A DNA stretch of 64,000 nt from Taenia hydatigena (lineage: Eukaryota; Platyhelminthes; Cestoda; Cyclophyllidea; Taeniidae). The notes below the pieces were generated by a model. That model made no database searches. It was not told the origin of the DNA and saw nothing but the letters and a program-made list of their open reading frames with translations. Both the position numbers and the translations under genes were made by a program. Within the stretch, counting starts at the first letter, position 1. Every line of letters starts with the position of its first letter. This document shows, in pieces, positions 36,623 through 47,215 of this stretch. The stretch is taken from assembly GCA_036345935.2 (NCBI GenBank), contig JADWOT020001198.1, forward strand, positions 1-64,000, in the 5' to 3' direction.

Positions 36623-37831
36623 CTAAAAGATCTCACCTTACTGCAATAGTACCTAATTAAGAGTAGCAGTCTATGCTTGAAATATCTGGACAGCGGGTTT
36701 CTAGTAGTAAGGTAATGGACCAATCAGTGCAATGCAGGCTTGCATCAGTAAATGCAACTCTGTCCGGGGGCGTTCTTTTAAATAGAATTCATGTTGAACT
36801 TACACCGATGCGTCTTACCAAGGCAAGGCTGTGCATTTCTATCAAAGCACATCGTATTAGTACACCTTCTCCTTCTCTCCTCCCTTACATGCACAATGAT
36901 GTACAAAAGATGCGGAAAGGCAAGTGATGCCTACTTCTAAAAAGCCGCCTGACAATATCTGCTACCGAACCTGCCAGAAGAGGTCAATCACACAACTAAA
37001 CTCTACGCCTACTCGTATAGGCATCCCACCGCCTTCTGCTATTCATCTTGCTTCTTACGTTATTGTCGTTCTCACTATCCAGTCCTTCATCAGCGCCTCA
37101 ATCCCGCTTTGTCATTTACTCAACTTCGGTGTATTTTCCATCTTTCAACTCTACGGCCTACTTCCAAATCTCTCTGTAACTCCCCAAACACCCACTCTGC
37201 CGTTCAAAATACGTCAAAAGGGCCAACGGGGATAAAAATTGTACCAGATAAAAAGTCACTTTGGCCAACACTTTCTCCTCTTCCTGCCCACCTTGACCTT
37301 TTGCCAAAATTTATTTACCTGTGTCGCCAATCTAGCATTGTCGCAACTGGTGTGCTAGTACATTTCGCATATCAAGATAGAATTTTCAAGAGTGCCACTT
37401 AAAAAAATGCATTCCTTTCACACAGACTTCAAAGCATGTGGAAAAAGAGGACATAGAAAAATGAAACCAGCGCAACAACAATGTACAGAAGCAATTAACG
37501 ATTGCCCTTCACCAACCTCTCGTCAGCTTCTCCCAAATCAGATGAAGATGGACATGGCACATTGAACTGGCAAAGATTTTTACTCCAGAAGCGAAACATA
37601 GACGCCCATTAGTCGACGCAAAGCACTGCAAACAATGAGTACTGCAATAAAAGGTCAACATACAGAACAAAAGTTTAGGGATTGAAAATCGGAAAACAGC
37701 AGTCAACATGCATATGCAGTGATTATGCAGTGGATAGCTGCTTTGGTAAGAGGAAGGGAAGAAGGGGTGAGCAATGAAGGCTGGCAGACGCTGGCGACCG
37801 CGCCACGTGGCGGTTACTGGACCGTGTGCCA
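36623..37831. other. No supported gene; C/T-rich plus strand
   Basis: The plus strand from about 36860 to 37330 is pyrimidine-rich, which explains the long but featureless frames 36924..37235 and 37109..37402. Confidence 0.4.
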
Positions 37832-38020
37832 CCATGGAGGTTGTGCTGCGTTGGTGCGGGTTAGTACACATGTGGGTGACGCCAGTGGAAAGCGCGCAGT
37901 CGCTGCTGTGCACGCAGACAGCGATGATACGGCGTAGAGACCTCTGGTGTCCGCCCAGCCATTGAGGTGGTGCTACGTCGATGCGGGTTAGCACATGCGT
38001 GTTGCAGCATAGTGAAAAGC
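37832..38020 (+). repeat. Imperfect tandem duplication, period about 127 bp
   Basis: ccatggaggttgtgctgcg at 37832 is repeated as ccattgaggtggtgctacg at 37959, each followed by tgcgggttag and cacatg. About 60 bp of each unit aligns at roughly 75-80 percent. The tract is GC-rich compared with its surroundings and abuts the outer end of the left inverted-repeat arm. Confidence 0.5.
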
Positions 38021-38084
38021 CCGAGGACGCGCGGTTGCTGGCCCACTTTATTCATTTGTCCTTTCCTACTCCCCACCCAACATC

Positions 38085-39740
38085 ACCCTCCTCCTCATCC
38101 TCCTCCTCATTCGTGCGCCTCCTTCCCTACTCATAAGTGGCACGCCTTTGCACCCATGCCACTTCTCATCACGCATCGCCCTACAACCAATGACGCCATC
38201 GCCATGGCCTTTCTCTCATCCTAACAAATAAGTCATCAATGTAAAATGTTTTCATGCTTTACCATTTTTGGTGGGCCCACCAACTGCATTGCAAATCATG
38301 CACGCCTGGATGGCCACCAGGGCATGCGTGTGGGCATGCGAGTGGAAATTGCACCGAAACACTTCAGTGTGAATGATTGTGTCAAGGTAATTGTGACTCT
38401 ACGACTCTACGACTCATCTCTCACTCGCCTGTTCCTTTACACAAGGCTGACTGTTCAAGCAGGTACAAAAACTACTATATTTCTAATAACCCTATATTCG
38501 AGATGCTGTATTAGTAGAAAATCGTGCTCATCAATTCAACTTTGCCTTGACTTCAAAATCAGCACTCCCCTTGTTTAAAGTCTCATGAACGCACTAAGTT
38601 TGTGTCGGCGATGATGTCAACATAGATGGCCTTCTAGTCCGGTGACTATGGCAGTCATGAGTCGTCTCCATTTGCGCGATCACTTGCAGGTGGCTTCTTT
38701 GCCTTGCTGTCAGTGTAACCGGCATTTACACTTTTTTCTTACCCAACTCTTTGTCCATTCTCTATCAGACTGCGCCTTCAAATAGCTTTCTGCATTCGGG
38801 GAGCTAGCGAAAAGGAGCGAGGAAGCGAAACCGGGTTGTCATCATCCCAACTGTCAACGGGACAATGCGGCTTGTTCCACTCCTTTCTTTAACTATTCAT
38901 CTTACTTATTTTGCTTATTATTTATGTTCATTGTCAATCGCAGCAGATATATGTAAGATGCATTGCATTCTGTGTCTGCCCTTGCATATTTGAAACCTTT
39001 GATGTACCTCTGAGAAAATCTTCCAGGGTTCTGCAAAGGTGGCTATGTCTGGTAATTTGCAGTTTATGTGTATTTATGAGGAACTCAATAGCATGCTGAG
39101 ACAATACTGCATGCAACTTTTGGGAAAGTAGGGGCTAATATTAGCAGTATCTAAAGGCGGTAGATGATAAGACCCGGTTAGTAAGTGGAAAGCGCGCATA
39201 ACAAGGGCTAACAACCGCGTCGTGAGAACTTAGGCCCCAAACAACTCGTAGTGTGCATCAAATCAGTAGTTTTGACATTCTACTTCGGCGCAGTAGCAAA
39301 GATTGTCAGATGTTAAAGCGGACTACACGTTGCGGATGAGAACGAAGAGCATCTATTATCTTGTCGCAAAACATATTTTAGCCACTCGATCAGTGTTGCA
39401 GAGGAACTATGCAAATAGAAAGGCCGATAAAATTATTTGTTCTCTTTCCTTGTATGGCCTATTCTATGTGTCGATTAAAGGGCCATTAATTTTTATTTAC
39501 TTTGCTTGTGTTCGTGTTTTATATAGCTTGAAGAAGATGTTGGCAAAGTATTTGAGAGCTTTCACTCATCGTGATTTTGAATTTTGTAGTGTTTAATACC
39601 GACATTTTGATTTCCTTTTTGTTAGTATGGATCAGATATGGCGCATCAGCTGCGTCACCTTCTTCGTGCTATACCTTCGTAAATGGTAGAATACCCCTCT
39701 GAAGTGCCAAGAACGAGGACTCTTCTTATTCTTGGCCTCA
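38085..39740 (+). repeat. Large inverted repeat, left arm (about 1.65 kb)
   Basis: Reverse complement of 49835..51485. The inner end is sharp at 39740 (cttggcctca, then unrelated). The outer end fades in a CCT-rich tract (catcaccctcctcctc). Identity is mostly around 97-98 percent, lower (about 85 percent) near 38390-38490 where small indels occur. It contains the conserved 97-codon frame at 39303..39596. Confidence 0.95.
39303..39596 (+). other. 97-codon frame conserved in both arms
   Basis: The same frame is intact in both arms, with one amino-acid difference (Tyr versus Phe, or equivalent, in MLAKYLRAF / MLAKFLRAF). It has a hydrophobic middle (YGLFYVSIKGPLIFIYFACV) compatible with a membrane helix. 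High nucleotide identity of the arms alone could preserve it, so coding is not shown. Confidence 0.22.
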
Positions 39741-41344
39741 AATGACATGTTGAGCTGCAGAGAGAAGTCCTCTCCAAGGTCATAATTGAATCGAGAGAAG
39801 GGGCTTGCGATGGTTAGGGTATGAGTGCGACGCTAAACAGTAGAAAGCGTTGATGCGTTTTTATAAGGACATAGTTAAAGTAGTAGGTCTCTTGATGATT
39901 AAAAGATTAGAAATGCTGAATTTTGGTTAATACACTTCTATCAGCCCAATCATATGTGCATGTCCTTCAGGATGCAATTCGATGCAAGCGATTCGACAGC
40001 CCAAAAAAATCGCCCCAAAATGGTTTCGTAAGAATTGCTTAAGAGTTGACTCATAATTCTCAAAGTATGACAGTTTTCACAGCATCAGGACTCAAGACAA
40101 CCGATTAAAATACGAGGGGGAGAATCGCCTTTTGCCAGTATGTGCTTATTGTAATAACACTTCTGCTACCCAGTTAATATGTTAAGAGCATATGCTTCGA
40201 TTCTAAGGCAGATTGCGATTTGAATCAAAGCTGAAGTGATGGAAAAAATGCTTTAGTCGGTTGTCCCTAGGCCTACACTGTGAGGGTGCTCTTAGTTTGA
40301 GCACTTCTAGTTGTCACTACTCACACGCCAATAATGGCAACATATGTAACCGCGGGACCCCAAAGCAATGACGAAAATTGTGGTTCGAAACTAGGTAACG
40401 CCATACGTTGTGTGCGAGATTACATTAAATCACCGCGATATTTACAAAATGTGAGCTGAAAATTCCATGCTTTATAAAATGCTGTTTTCACATTACTTAG
40501 ATCCACCTATTATTATTTGCGAAAAACTTTTATTCCTCTTTGTTGCTTGATTAATCTGTCATGCCTGTCATGGACTTCTGTTTCTGTAGCGGCTTCTATA
40601 AAACATTATAAAATTCTACTTGGGCGCCTAATTTGATGGCGATGGAGTTTCTGAAGAATTTCTTGGCCCAATGGAAGGAATTATCGCAGCGGGAAGGCTT
40701 GGTAGATCACAAGTAATGGCCCTTTTTGCTTTTAAGCTCAGTCCTGCGTCTAGCAGCCGATCTAGCATTAGTTTCAGATTGGTTTTGCATCCTTATATGT
40801 CTTTACCAGAAGCATGAATGTCATGAGGACATATTTGCATAATTACTTAGCAAGTCGCGAAGTCCCTTCCTCTTTCTTTTTCTTGCTATGAGGTATCAAT
40901 ACTTATTTTTACTGGCCTATACGATTATTTTGCTTATTCGGAATTTTATCACAAAAAGTATATTTAATCTGCTGCAGAACAAGAAAAGGCCTCTTATATA
41001 CGTGGTTATGATCCGATTTCTCCTCTTACCACAATGGCATAGATTTCTACCCACACAACTGCTTGGCGACACTTGATTTGAGGCATTGGAATATATGGCG
41101 GTTATGGGTTTTTCGTTGTCCTTCTAACTTTACTGCAGCATTATATTAACAGGATTAAAAAGGTGCGATTTCAAGTTGGAAGTATTTATCCGGCCACTTT
41201 CTTCATCTTTTTGCCCTTATTTGGCGCAAAATGGACCAAAGTCCTGATATGGTGAAAATTTCCAACAAGGAGGTTTCGGGAAGTAGTGCTCTACTTAGAT
41301 GAATTAAAGGCAAATTCAAATTCTCAGATTAAGAGGCCACTGCC
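39741..41344. other. No supported gene
   Basis: Left part of the spacer between the inverted-repeat arms. AT-rich, no exon chain. Confidence 0.4.
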
Positions 41345-41805
41345 ATCTCAGCAAAACTCGCCAATGTGTGAGGAAAATACCTCACATGAATTTTTGAGCG
41401 AAGCCTGTGCTTTGGTTTTTGTTCCCATTCCGAGGAGTTTTCGTCCCCTCCCCAAGTTTAAACATGCAGACTCACCTGGTACAAATTAATGTTGAATGGA
41501 GGCATAAGTAACGGTCAGCTGCATCGACAAATTTATTTGCCTTTCTCTAAAGTGCTTCGAATACGCAGTTAACATCATTGAGGCCTTATGCTAGCCAAGG
41601 CATGGTTGCGATTGCAAAATTTTGCCTGGTCCCTTTTTTGGTGTCCCAAAGAGCATCTCTCTTACTCGTATCAACGCATGTCAGAGCAAGAATTCGCTAG
41701 CGATGCCAATTGCCTACTTAATTGATTTGTTGTTCATAACAATCCCAGTATTAAACAGCATGGCTTTAGTTGCATTCGCACATGTGTGTGAACACATTCA
41801 AAGAA
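41345..41805 (-). repeat. Diverged repeat R3, copy 2
   Basis: Collinear with 23290..23830. The plus frame here (41286..41489) includes LVFVPIPRSFRPLPKF, and the equivalent tract of copy 1 reads NFIPMPRSLPPISNF in the plus direction. Both strands therefore show relatedness, and the ancestral coding strand is open. Confidence 0.5.
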
Positions 41806-44800
41806 AAAATAAATAATGTGTGCTTGTGCATCCTGCTGGCATTAGAAAAGGGTTAAAGTAGGCAATATGTCCTTGCTCATATTTTAACCAGGTTAATTAA
41901 TCCTGCATGCCAGCTTGCAAATTTGATTGTGCTAGATTATTTCAAAGATTCATGTATGTCAGGCTCAACTGAGAACTGTTGTCGGTGTGTTAAATTCAAG
42001 TGCACTTCCATATTTATCACGGGGTTAGACGTCTCTGCATCCACGTTCATGTAACGAGATTTTCCGTCTTCATAACGTGAGCTATTTTCGTTCTTCGTTC
42101 CTTCTCGCGATACTTCTGTAAAATATGACATTTGTTCCAAAAACACCTGTGCTTATTTCGCTCATTCCTCTTAAACTTTTCTTTGCCTTCTAATCTGATG
42201 GATGATAGCACCAATGCCTTATCCTACCTGAATGGTAATTCTGCCTTTGCGAATTTTCCCATTTAGCACTACCCACTCACTGATTAAAAAAATGCAGCGA
42301 ATTAACCACCAGTTATCCATTTTGATGTTTCACTCAGTATAGCACAATTTAAATGCATTCTACCAGCACAATAATAGTAGTTTTTTTAAAATTACTTTAC
42401 AAATGAGTTCCAAAATGATCAAGCCCTGCGGCTCGTCTAACCCTACTCTTACCGGGTGCCTCATTGCGCGTCCAACCCGTCATGCATAAAAGTCAATTCT
42501 TGAAAAGCTAGATAAAGGTTGCACAGTTTTCCGTCGACTAGAGCGGTTGACTCATAAAAGTTCTCCCTCTACAGCCCATTACTTTGTGATGGCTGAGCTT
42601 CAAAAAGTTGAACAAGGAGATACCAAGGAATAAGCTCGACACAAGGCAGAGGCCATATTTAACTCTTCAAAGTTAGTCGCGGTGGAATGAGCTGTTTTCA
42701 GGCCCAGCCAGCAACCTTAAGCCCTAAAGTGTGCATTAAATGCATTTTAACCGATTATTGCCTCCTTCTGCTCTCAAGGGGATCCCAGGTAATCTCTGAA
42801 CATGCATGCGCATAACGGCAATGCCTATTTGTGCAAAACATTGCCTACTTGTTGCTTTATAATATTGTTTTGCCCCATTTTTCATTCGTGAAAATAAGTT
42901 GCTGTGGAATACTCAGGCTGTTGCCACTTTATTTGTGTTTTAAACCTCACTTGACATCGGAAAAAATTATGGTTTTATTAGAATACTTCCTGCTTTTATG
43001 TGAAGAGTGTATGGAGATATATAATTTAGCACCATTAGTTCTAGTGATGGCAAGCATTGTGTGCACTCATCTACAAACTTAGTGAGGAAGAAATACCATG
43101 ATCAAGCGAACAGAATCAAAATGAATAAAATTATTCTTTTACTTCAAAAAGCACTTACAGCCGTTTGGAGGGTGTGGGGGGTGACAGCCGATAACCCATG
43201 ATGACAGGTTGTTAAGGTGCTTATCCTGAGAGTGTAACAAATGCGCAACGTTCGAAGGACCACCATTAACCGCATCCTGTAGACTAGCAGTTAGGCACAG
43301 AGGTTCCTTGCAGGGTTGCAATCTAATGTAGAGAATCCGAGACTGACCACTCCTTTAGAAGGAATTCGATGACCGAATTCGTACACTGAGTTGATCGATG
43401 TGTTTAATAACGACTTGCGATTCTTCTGTCAATATAGGCTGCGTGAGATGATAAAGGCACAAGACAGCATTCTGGTGTCAGCAAGTTTGCAAACAACCCT
43501 AGCATTTTCTTTTATGTGGGACAATACGTTTGTGTGCGATCATATTATTTACCAAGGCGCTTAAAAACAGCCTTTATTTGTAACCCAATGGAAAAATTGT
43601 TTGGTTGGGAGCGATCGATTCATGCTTAGCAAGACTTAATTTGACTGTCAAAAGCACCACCCGTGTAGGTGACGAGGCATAATTATTTCACAGTAATGGT
43701 TAGCAGGTTTCACTTAATTCAAATACAATTTAATGCGACTCTTGATTACCATTTTAAAAGCGGCCTATACCAAAAAGGGAGAACAGGATTGCATGCGGTG
43801 CTGATGATTCTAAAATCAATGTTATTTGCTTATCTGATGCTCAGTAGCTATTACGAATTTGCTCTCGCATCTATTATGCAAATTGGCCATACTTGACCCA
43901 TTTAATGATTGAACTAGACCCCCTTCACAAAAATTTGGCCACGATGATGTCCATGTCAAAATCACAGCAGTTTTTATCCGGTTAAGTGCTCAAAGCGGAT
44001 GAAAGTAAAGTTTGTCCTACATTTTTTGGTAAAACCTGTGGCTTTATTATCTTGACTTGACCTTTCTTTTTCTTCCCTTTTCTTTCGGTCGGCCCGCCGC
44101 TGCGAGCCTACTACCTTCCGATAACTAATTAAAGCGCATGCAGCAATAATGCCTAATGTCGCCAACTTGTCGCCACCTCGATAGCGTCTTCGTTCTCTTC
44201 TACATTTGTAATAATCATTATCACACGCAGGTGCTGTAGGTATCTTAACGACTGACGAAGGACTATAACACATGTACACGAAAAGGTGCCCGTTTTTTGT
44301 TGTAGCACTTATTATTAAACATAGTTACAATGTAAAGAGAGAAAATAAATAACCATTTAAATGTTCACAGTTAGATGCTGTGAATTTCAATGTCAAATTC
44401 TATTACGCACCAGTGGCATTCTTGTACTATGCTGCATCGTACAGCCTCGAAAATAGCAACATCATTTTGCTTTCTACAACCTGACCCCTGTTCTCTACGC
44501 TGCACACCAGTGTAATTTTACCTCAAATCCCCAACATTTCAATGGAATTTCACCCATGCCCGCAGCGATGACAAGAATGAAAACATCGGCAGTAGCGCAT
44601 GCAGCACAATCATCTTATTAAGCTAATGTCTGCTTGCAAAGCGCAGGTGGATCTTTGGAGAACTCTAAAATGCAAACAAGCAAATTTGGCCATCGCACTT
44701 GCATATAAGTTCGTAGTGCAGAATGCTGTCATTGTGGTACTGTGAAATCGCTTGAACTATCCAAAGTACCGATGATACATGACGTAACACAATGCGGTGC

Positions 44801-45230
44801 GACATTTGCCTTGTCATATCCATCTAGTAATACATATTTAACTTCATAGTCAGACCGTCACATATAAAATTCTCAATAAACACGCATGCAAGATCCGCGC
44901 ATTGAGCAATCTTGCCTTTCAAGGACATAAGTTTGAAGTTGAATAGGTAGAAACCTAGCATGAGCATCACGGAGAACTTACAAATATTGCTCACAAAGTA
45001 GCGCGTGTTCTCATTCCGCCAAATACTTCGCGCCAAATGACTACAAGGAAGAAGGCACTAAAGCATTACAGCAAGCCTTCATTGCAAAGTAAGTCTAACT
45101 GGTTAAGAGACACCTACAGAAGTGATATGAACGCATATGCTCTAACAGCCTCGAATGTCAGGTGTCCTACGAAGCATTCTGTGCAGTAAAAGCATATTTC
45201 CAAATTCGCCATTCTTTTTGCTGGGGCATT
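41806..45230. other. No firm gene
   Basis: A minus frame at 44279..43974 codes for a possible membrane helix (LATLGIIAACALISY) flanked by very basic stretches, but splice borders are weak. Plus frames at 42831..43082 and 43669..43896 are hydrophobic and unsupported. A plus frame ending at a GTAAGTC near 45086 (APNDYKEEGTKALQQAF) is exon-like but isolated. Confidence 0.35.
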
Positions 45231-45901
45231 TTAAAATGAGTCATAACTTTTGAAGAAGGTTGCGCGAGAAGCCAAAGCTACGACGAAAGAACGGTGCACA
45301 CAGAGGATTTTCATCGAAAGTTAACGGACGCTCACTTACAAATGTGTGTTCCGATGAAATGACTGAGAAGAGAGGAAAAGTTTGCGAATACATCATGGCA
45401 CAGACAGCACACATTGTGATTGTAGACTATTTTGAGGTTTGAAAGAAAATGGATTTGCCCAGAAGAGGGTGCAAGGCAATAATAGTGAAAAGGCTTTGCA
45501 ATTTTCCTTACCTTTTTGATGCCACAAGAGCATTCCGTAGGATCTTTGAGACGTTTGGCAAAGCGGACAATGCAGGCCCAAGATCGCTGAAAGGCGCCAA
45601 GCATGCGTGAATTATGAAGTTAAAATCATGATCCAAATCTCCGATTCGCTTGCTCACTGCGGATCATATTATTATTTGAATTAAACAAGAGGTGTTCTAC
45701 TCACTAGAACTACCAAAACTACTAACGCTTAGTTAAAGCCTTTACGTATTTACTTATCCGTATGGACAGAACTGCATACGCATAAAGAAACGTATCTAAA
45801 AATGAACGTCACCTACCTTCATGCTCAGCAACCAGGTGTGCATAACCAAAAGTGACGCTTCCGAGTGGCACAAAACGTATTGTGTATCTATAGCCTTGCA
45901 T
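45231..45901 (-). CDS. Small C2H2 zinc-finger protein, four exons, 97 aa
   Basis: Exons on the minus strand: 45817..45901, 45512..45586, 45340..45426 and 45231..45277, with introns of 230, 85 and 62 bp. All three introns are phase 1, with donors GTAGGT, GTAAGG and GTAAGT. Splicing creates two complete fingers. Finger 1: C35-x2-C38-x12-H51-x5-H57. Finger 2: C60-x2-C63-x12-H76-x4-H81, with the usual Phe (F67) and Leu (L73). Finger 1 is completed only by joining exons 2 and 3: its last histidine comes from exon 3. The ATG at 45901..45899 follows an in-frame TAA, and the N-terminal VTFGYAHLVAEHE looks like the helix end of a degenerate finger, so upstream exons are possible. The product is probably a nucleic-acid-binding or protein-binding nuclear factor. 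The last exon (SLASRATFFKSYDSF) is the least sure. Confidence 0.65.
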
Positions 45902-46813
45902 TTAAACGGTAGAAATGGCAAGTGGGAGAGCTTACGACCAATTTAATGAGTGAGCAAGAGATCTCCTGGATCACAGAGTAGCAGTCGCCATGCATTGGTC
46001 GAAATTCTGAGCGACGCAGGCATGTTATTAAAATTCACCTCATTTGATTTGTTCGACACTTCGGGGTGAGCTCCGATTGACGAACTATTAAAAGCATGTT
46101 CTTTTCTGTAGATGATGAGATGTAGGGATGGGATTTCGAAAGATTCCATTTCAGTATGCTCGGGCCGAAATTCCTTTACTATTTAATGGTAGTGTAAATA
46201 CGTATTTTCTAGTCTGCGGAGCAGAAGGATAAACCAAGGATAGTAAGCTACCCTTCAAAGCGGTCCGAACTTATTGTTCAGCATTATGTTGTGTCACAAA
46301 CGCGCGCGTTATGGAGCATGCCGACTTTGGGCCCTTGACTGATTGCTACTTCCCATTATAGACTTACACCTCACACTCTGACCGATAAGAATATGAAGTT
46401 CATTGGGCAAATACTGTTCTTCTGATGGCAAGAGCTTAGTTTAGAATGTGACCTTTTGCAATGAAAATACATAATTTGTTTGCATGAAAGATTTCCACAC
46501 CACGGAAGCAAGTTCCGCGCTTCACACTTTACGGTGCGATTGAGTATACGACATGCCCTCGTAAAGAATGCGACTTGTTCACCTGAGACCAGGTTTGTGT
46601 TGTGATGTTGGAAAGTGCCAAACTCGTCCACCTAACCAAAGACTTCTTCATAACACAAATTACTAAGGCATTAATTTTACCTTGCATGATGCTGCATAAA
46701 AGTTAAATTTGGACTAGTTATGTCCCTAATCGCAACCATGATGGGAGGCATAGTTAAATCAACTACCAAGCTGAATGCAAATATATCTATTTTCCCCCCA
46801 TCTATCCTCTTAG
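45902..46813. other. No supported gene
   Basis: Region between the zinc-finger gene and the 46.8 kb exon candidate. Minus frames 46149..45943 and 46631..46371 are unsupported. Confidence 0.35.
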
Positions 46814-46870
46814 CCTCAACTGCGCAGCCTCCTTCTTCTATTCCTCTCAAACAGCAGGACAGCGAAGTTG
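46814..46870 (+). other. Possible symmetric exon (phase 1-1)
   Basis: A 57 nt frame reads STAQPPSSIPLKQQDSEV between an unusually strong acceptor (cccccatctatcctcttag) and a GTGAGTA donor, phase 1 on both sides. The frame is also open upstream from an ATG at 46720. No partner exon was identified. Confidence 0.28.
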
Positions 46871-46978
46871 GTGAGTATAAGCCATCTAATTGCCGGCTGC
46901 GTCACAGTTGATGATAACCTCCGCCAACCCACGCCTCATGGATTCGCTTCCGGGTAAAGGCGGAGTTTTAAAACCATG

Positions 46979-47215
46979 TCATGGTGACTGAGAACATGTG
47001 CAGCTGCAGAATGTATTCTGACAATCATAGCCAGTATTTGCGCCAGAATGACACAGGTAATGACATGACCGAAATGTTGACTGCTTTGGGTAACAAAAGC
47101 CGCCGACCACGAGACAGCCGCACGTAATGGCAGAAGTCGTCCCTTGCCACATCGCAGTAATGCAGTATTCGTCGACTTTGGTAGGCTTCTCTATAAAATT
47201 TAATGGCCTGGTCAC
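46979..47215 (-). other. Cysteine-rich frame with defensin-like spacing
   Basis: The last 44 residues of this minus frame hold nine cysteines. Six are spaced C-x9-C-x3-C-x9-C-x4-C-x1-C, and the frame stops shortly after the final Cys-x-Cys. This is the spacing of the cysteine-stabilised alpha-beta fold of invertebrate defensins and related small secreted peptides (the CHYLC and CSC elements). A Gly (GANTGYD) stands in the loop before the fourth cysteine, as in that fold. No signal-peptide exon was found. A GTGACA donor near 47278 is one weak lead. A second minus frame over the same bases (47222..47025) is also open, so the choice of frame is not settled. If real, it would be a secreted antimicrobial or channel-active type of peptide. 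Confidence 0.3.

Noticed and set aside
36924..37402. Two overlapping plus frames of about 100 codons
   Set aside because: They come from C/T-rich low-complexity DNA and show no domain or splice support.
37509..37994. 161-codon minus frame
   Set aside because: Its length comes from the GC-rich tandem duplication. No recognisable composition or domain.
40170..40235. tRNA-like string (ttaagagca ... gatttgaatc) resembling A and B boxes
   Set aside because: Arms do not pair and no acceptor stem closes. At best it is a decayed tRNA-derived remnant.
43974..44279. Membrane-helix frame with basic flanks on the minus strand
   Set aside because: Splice borders are weak and no signal or partner exon was found. 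Kept only as a note in the region entry.
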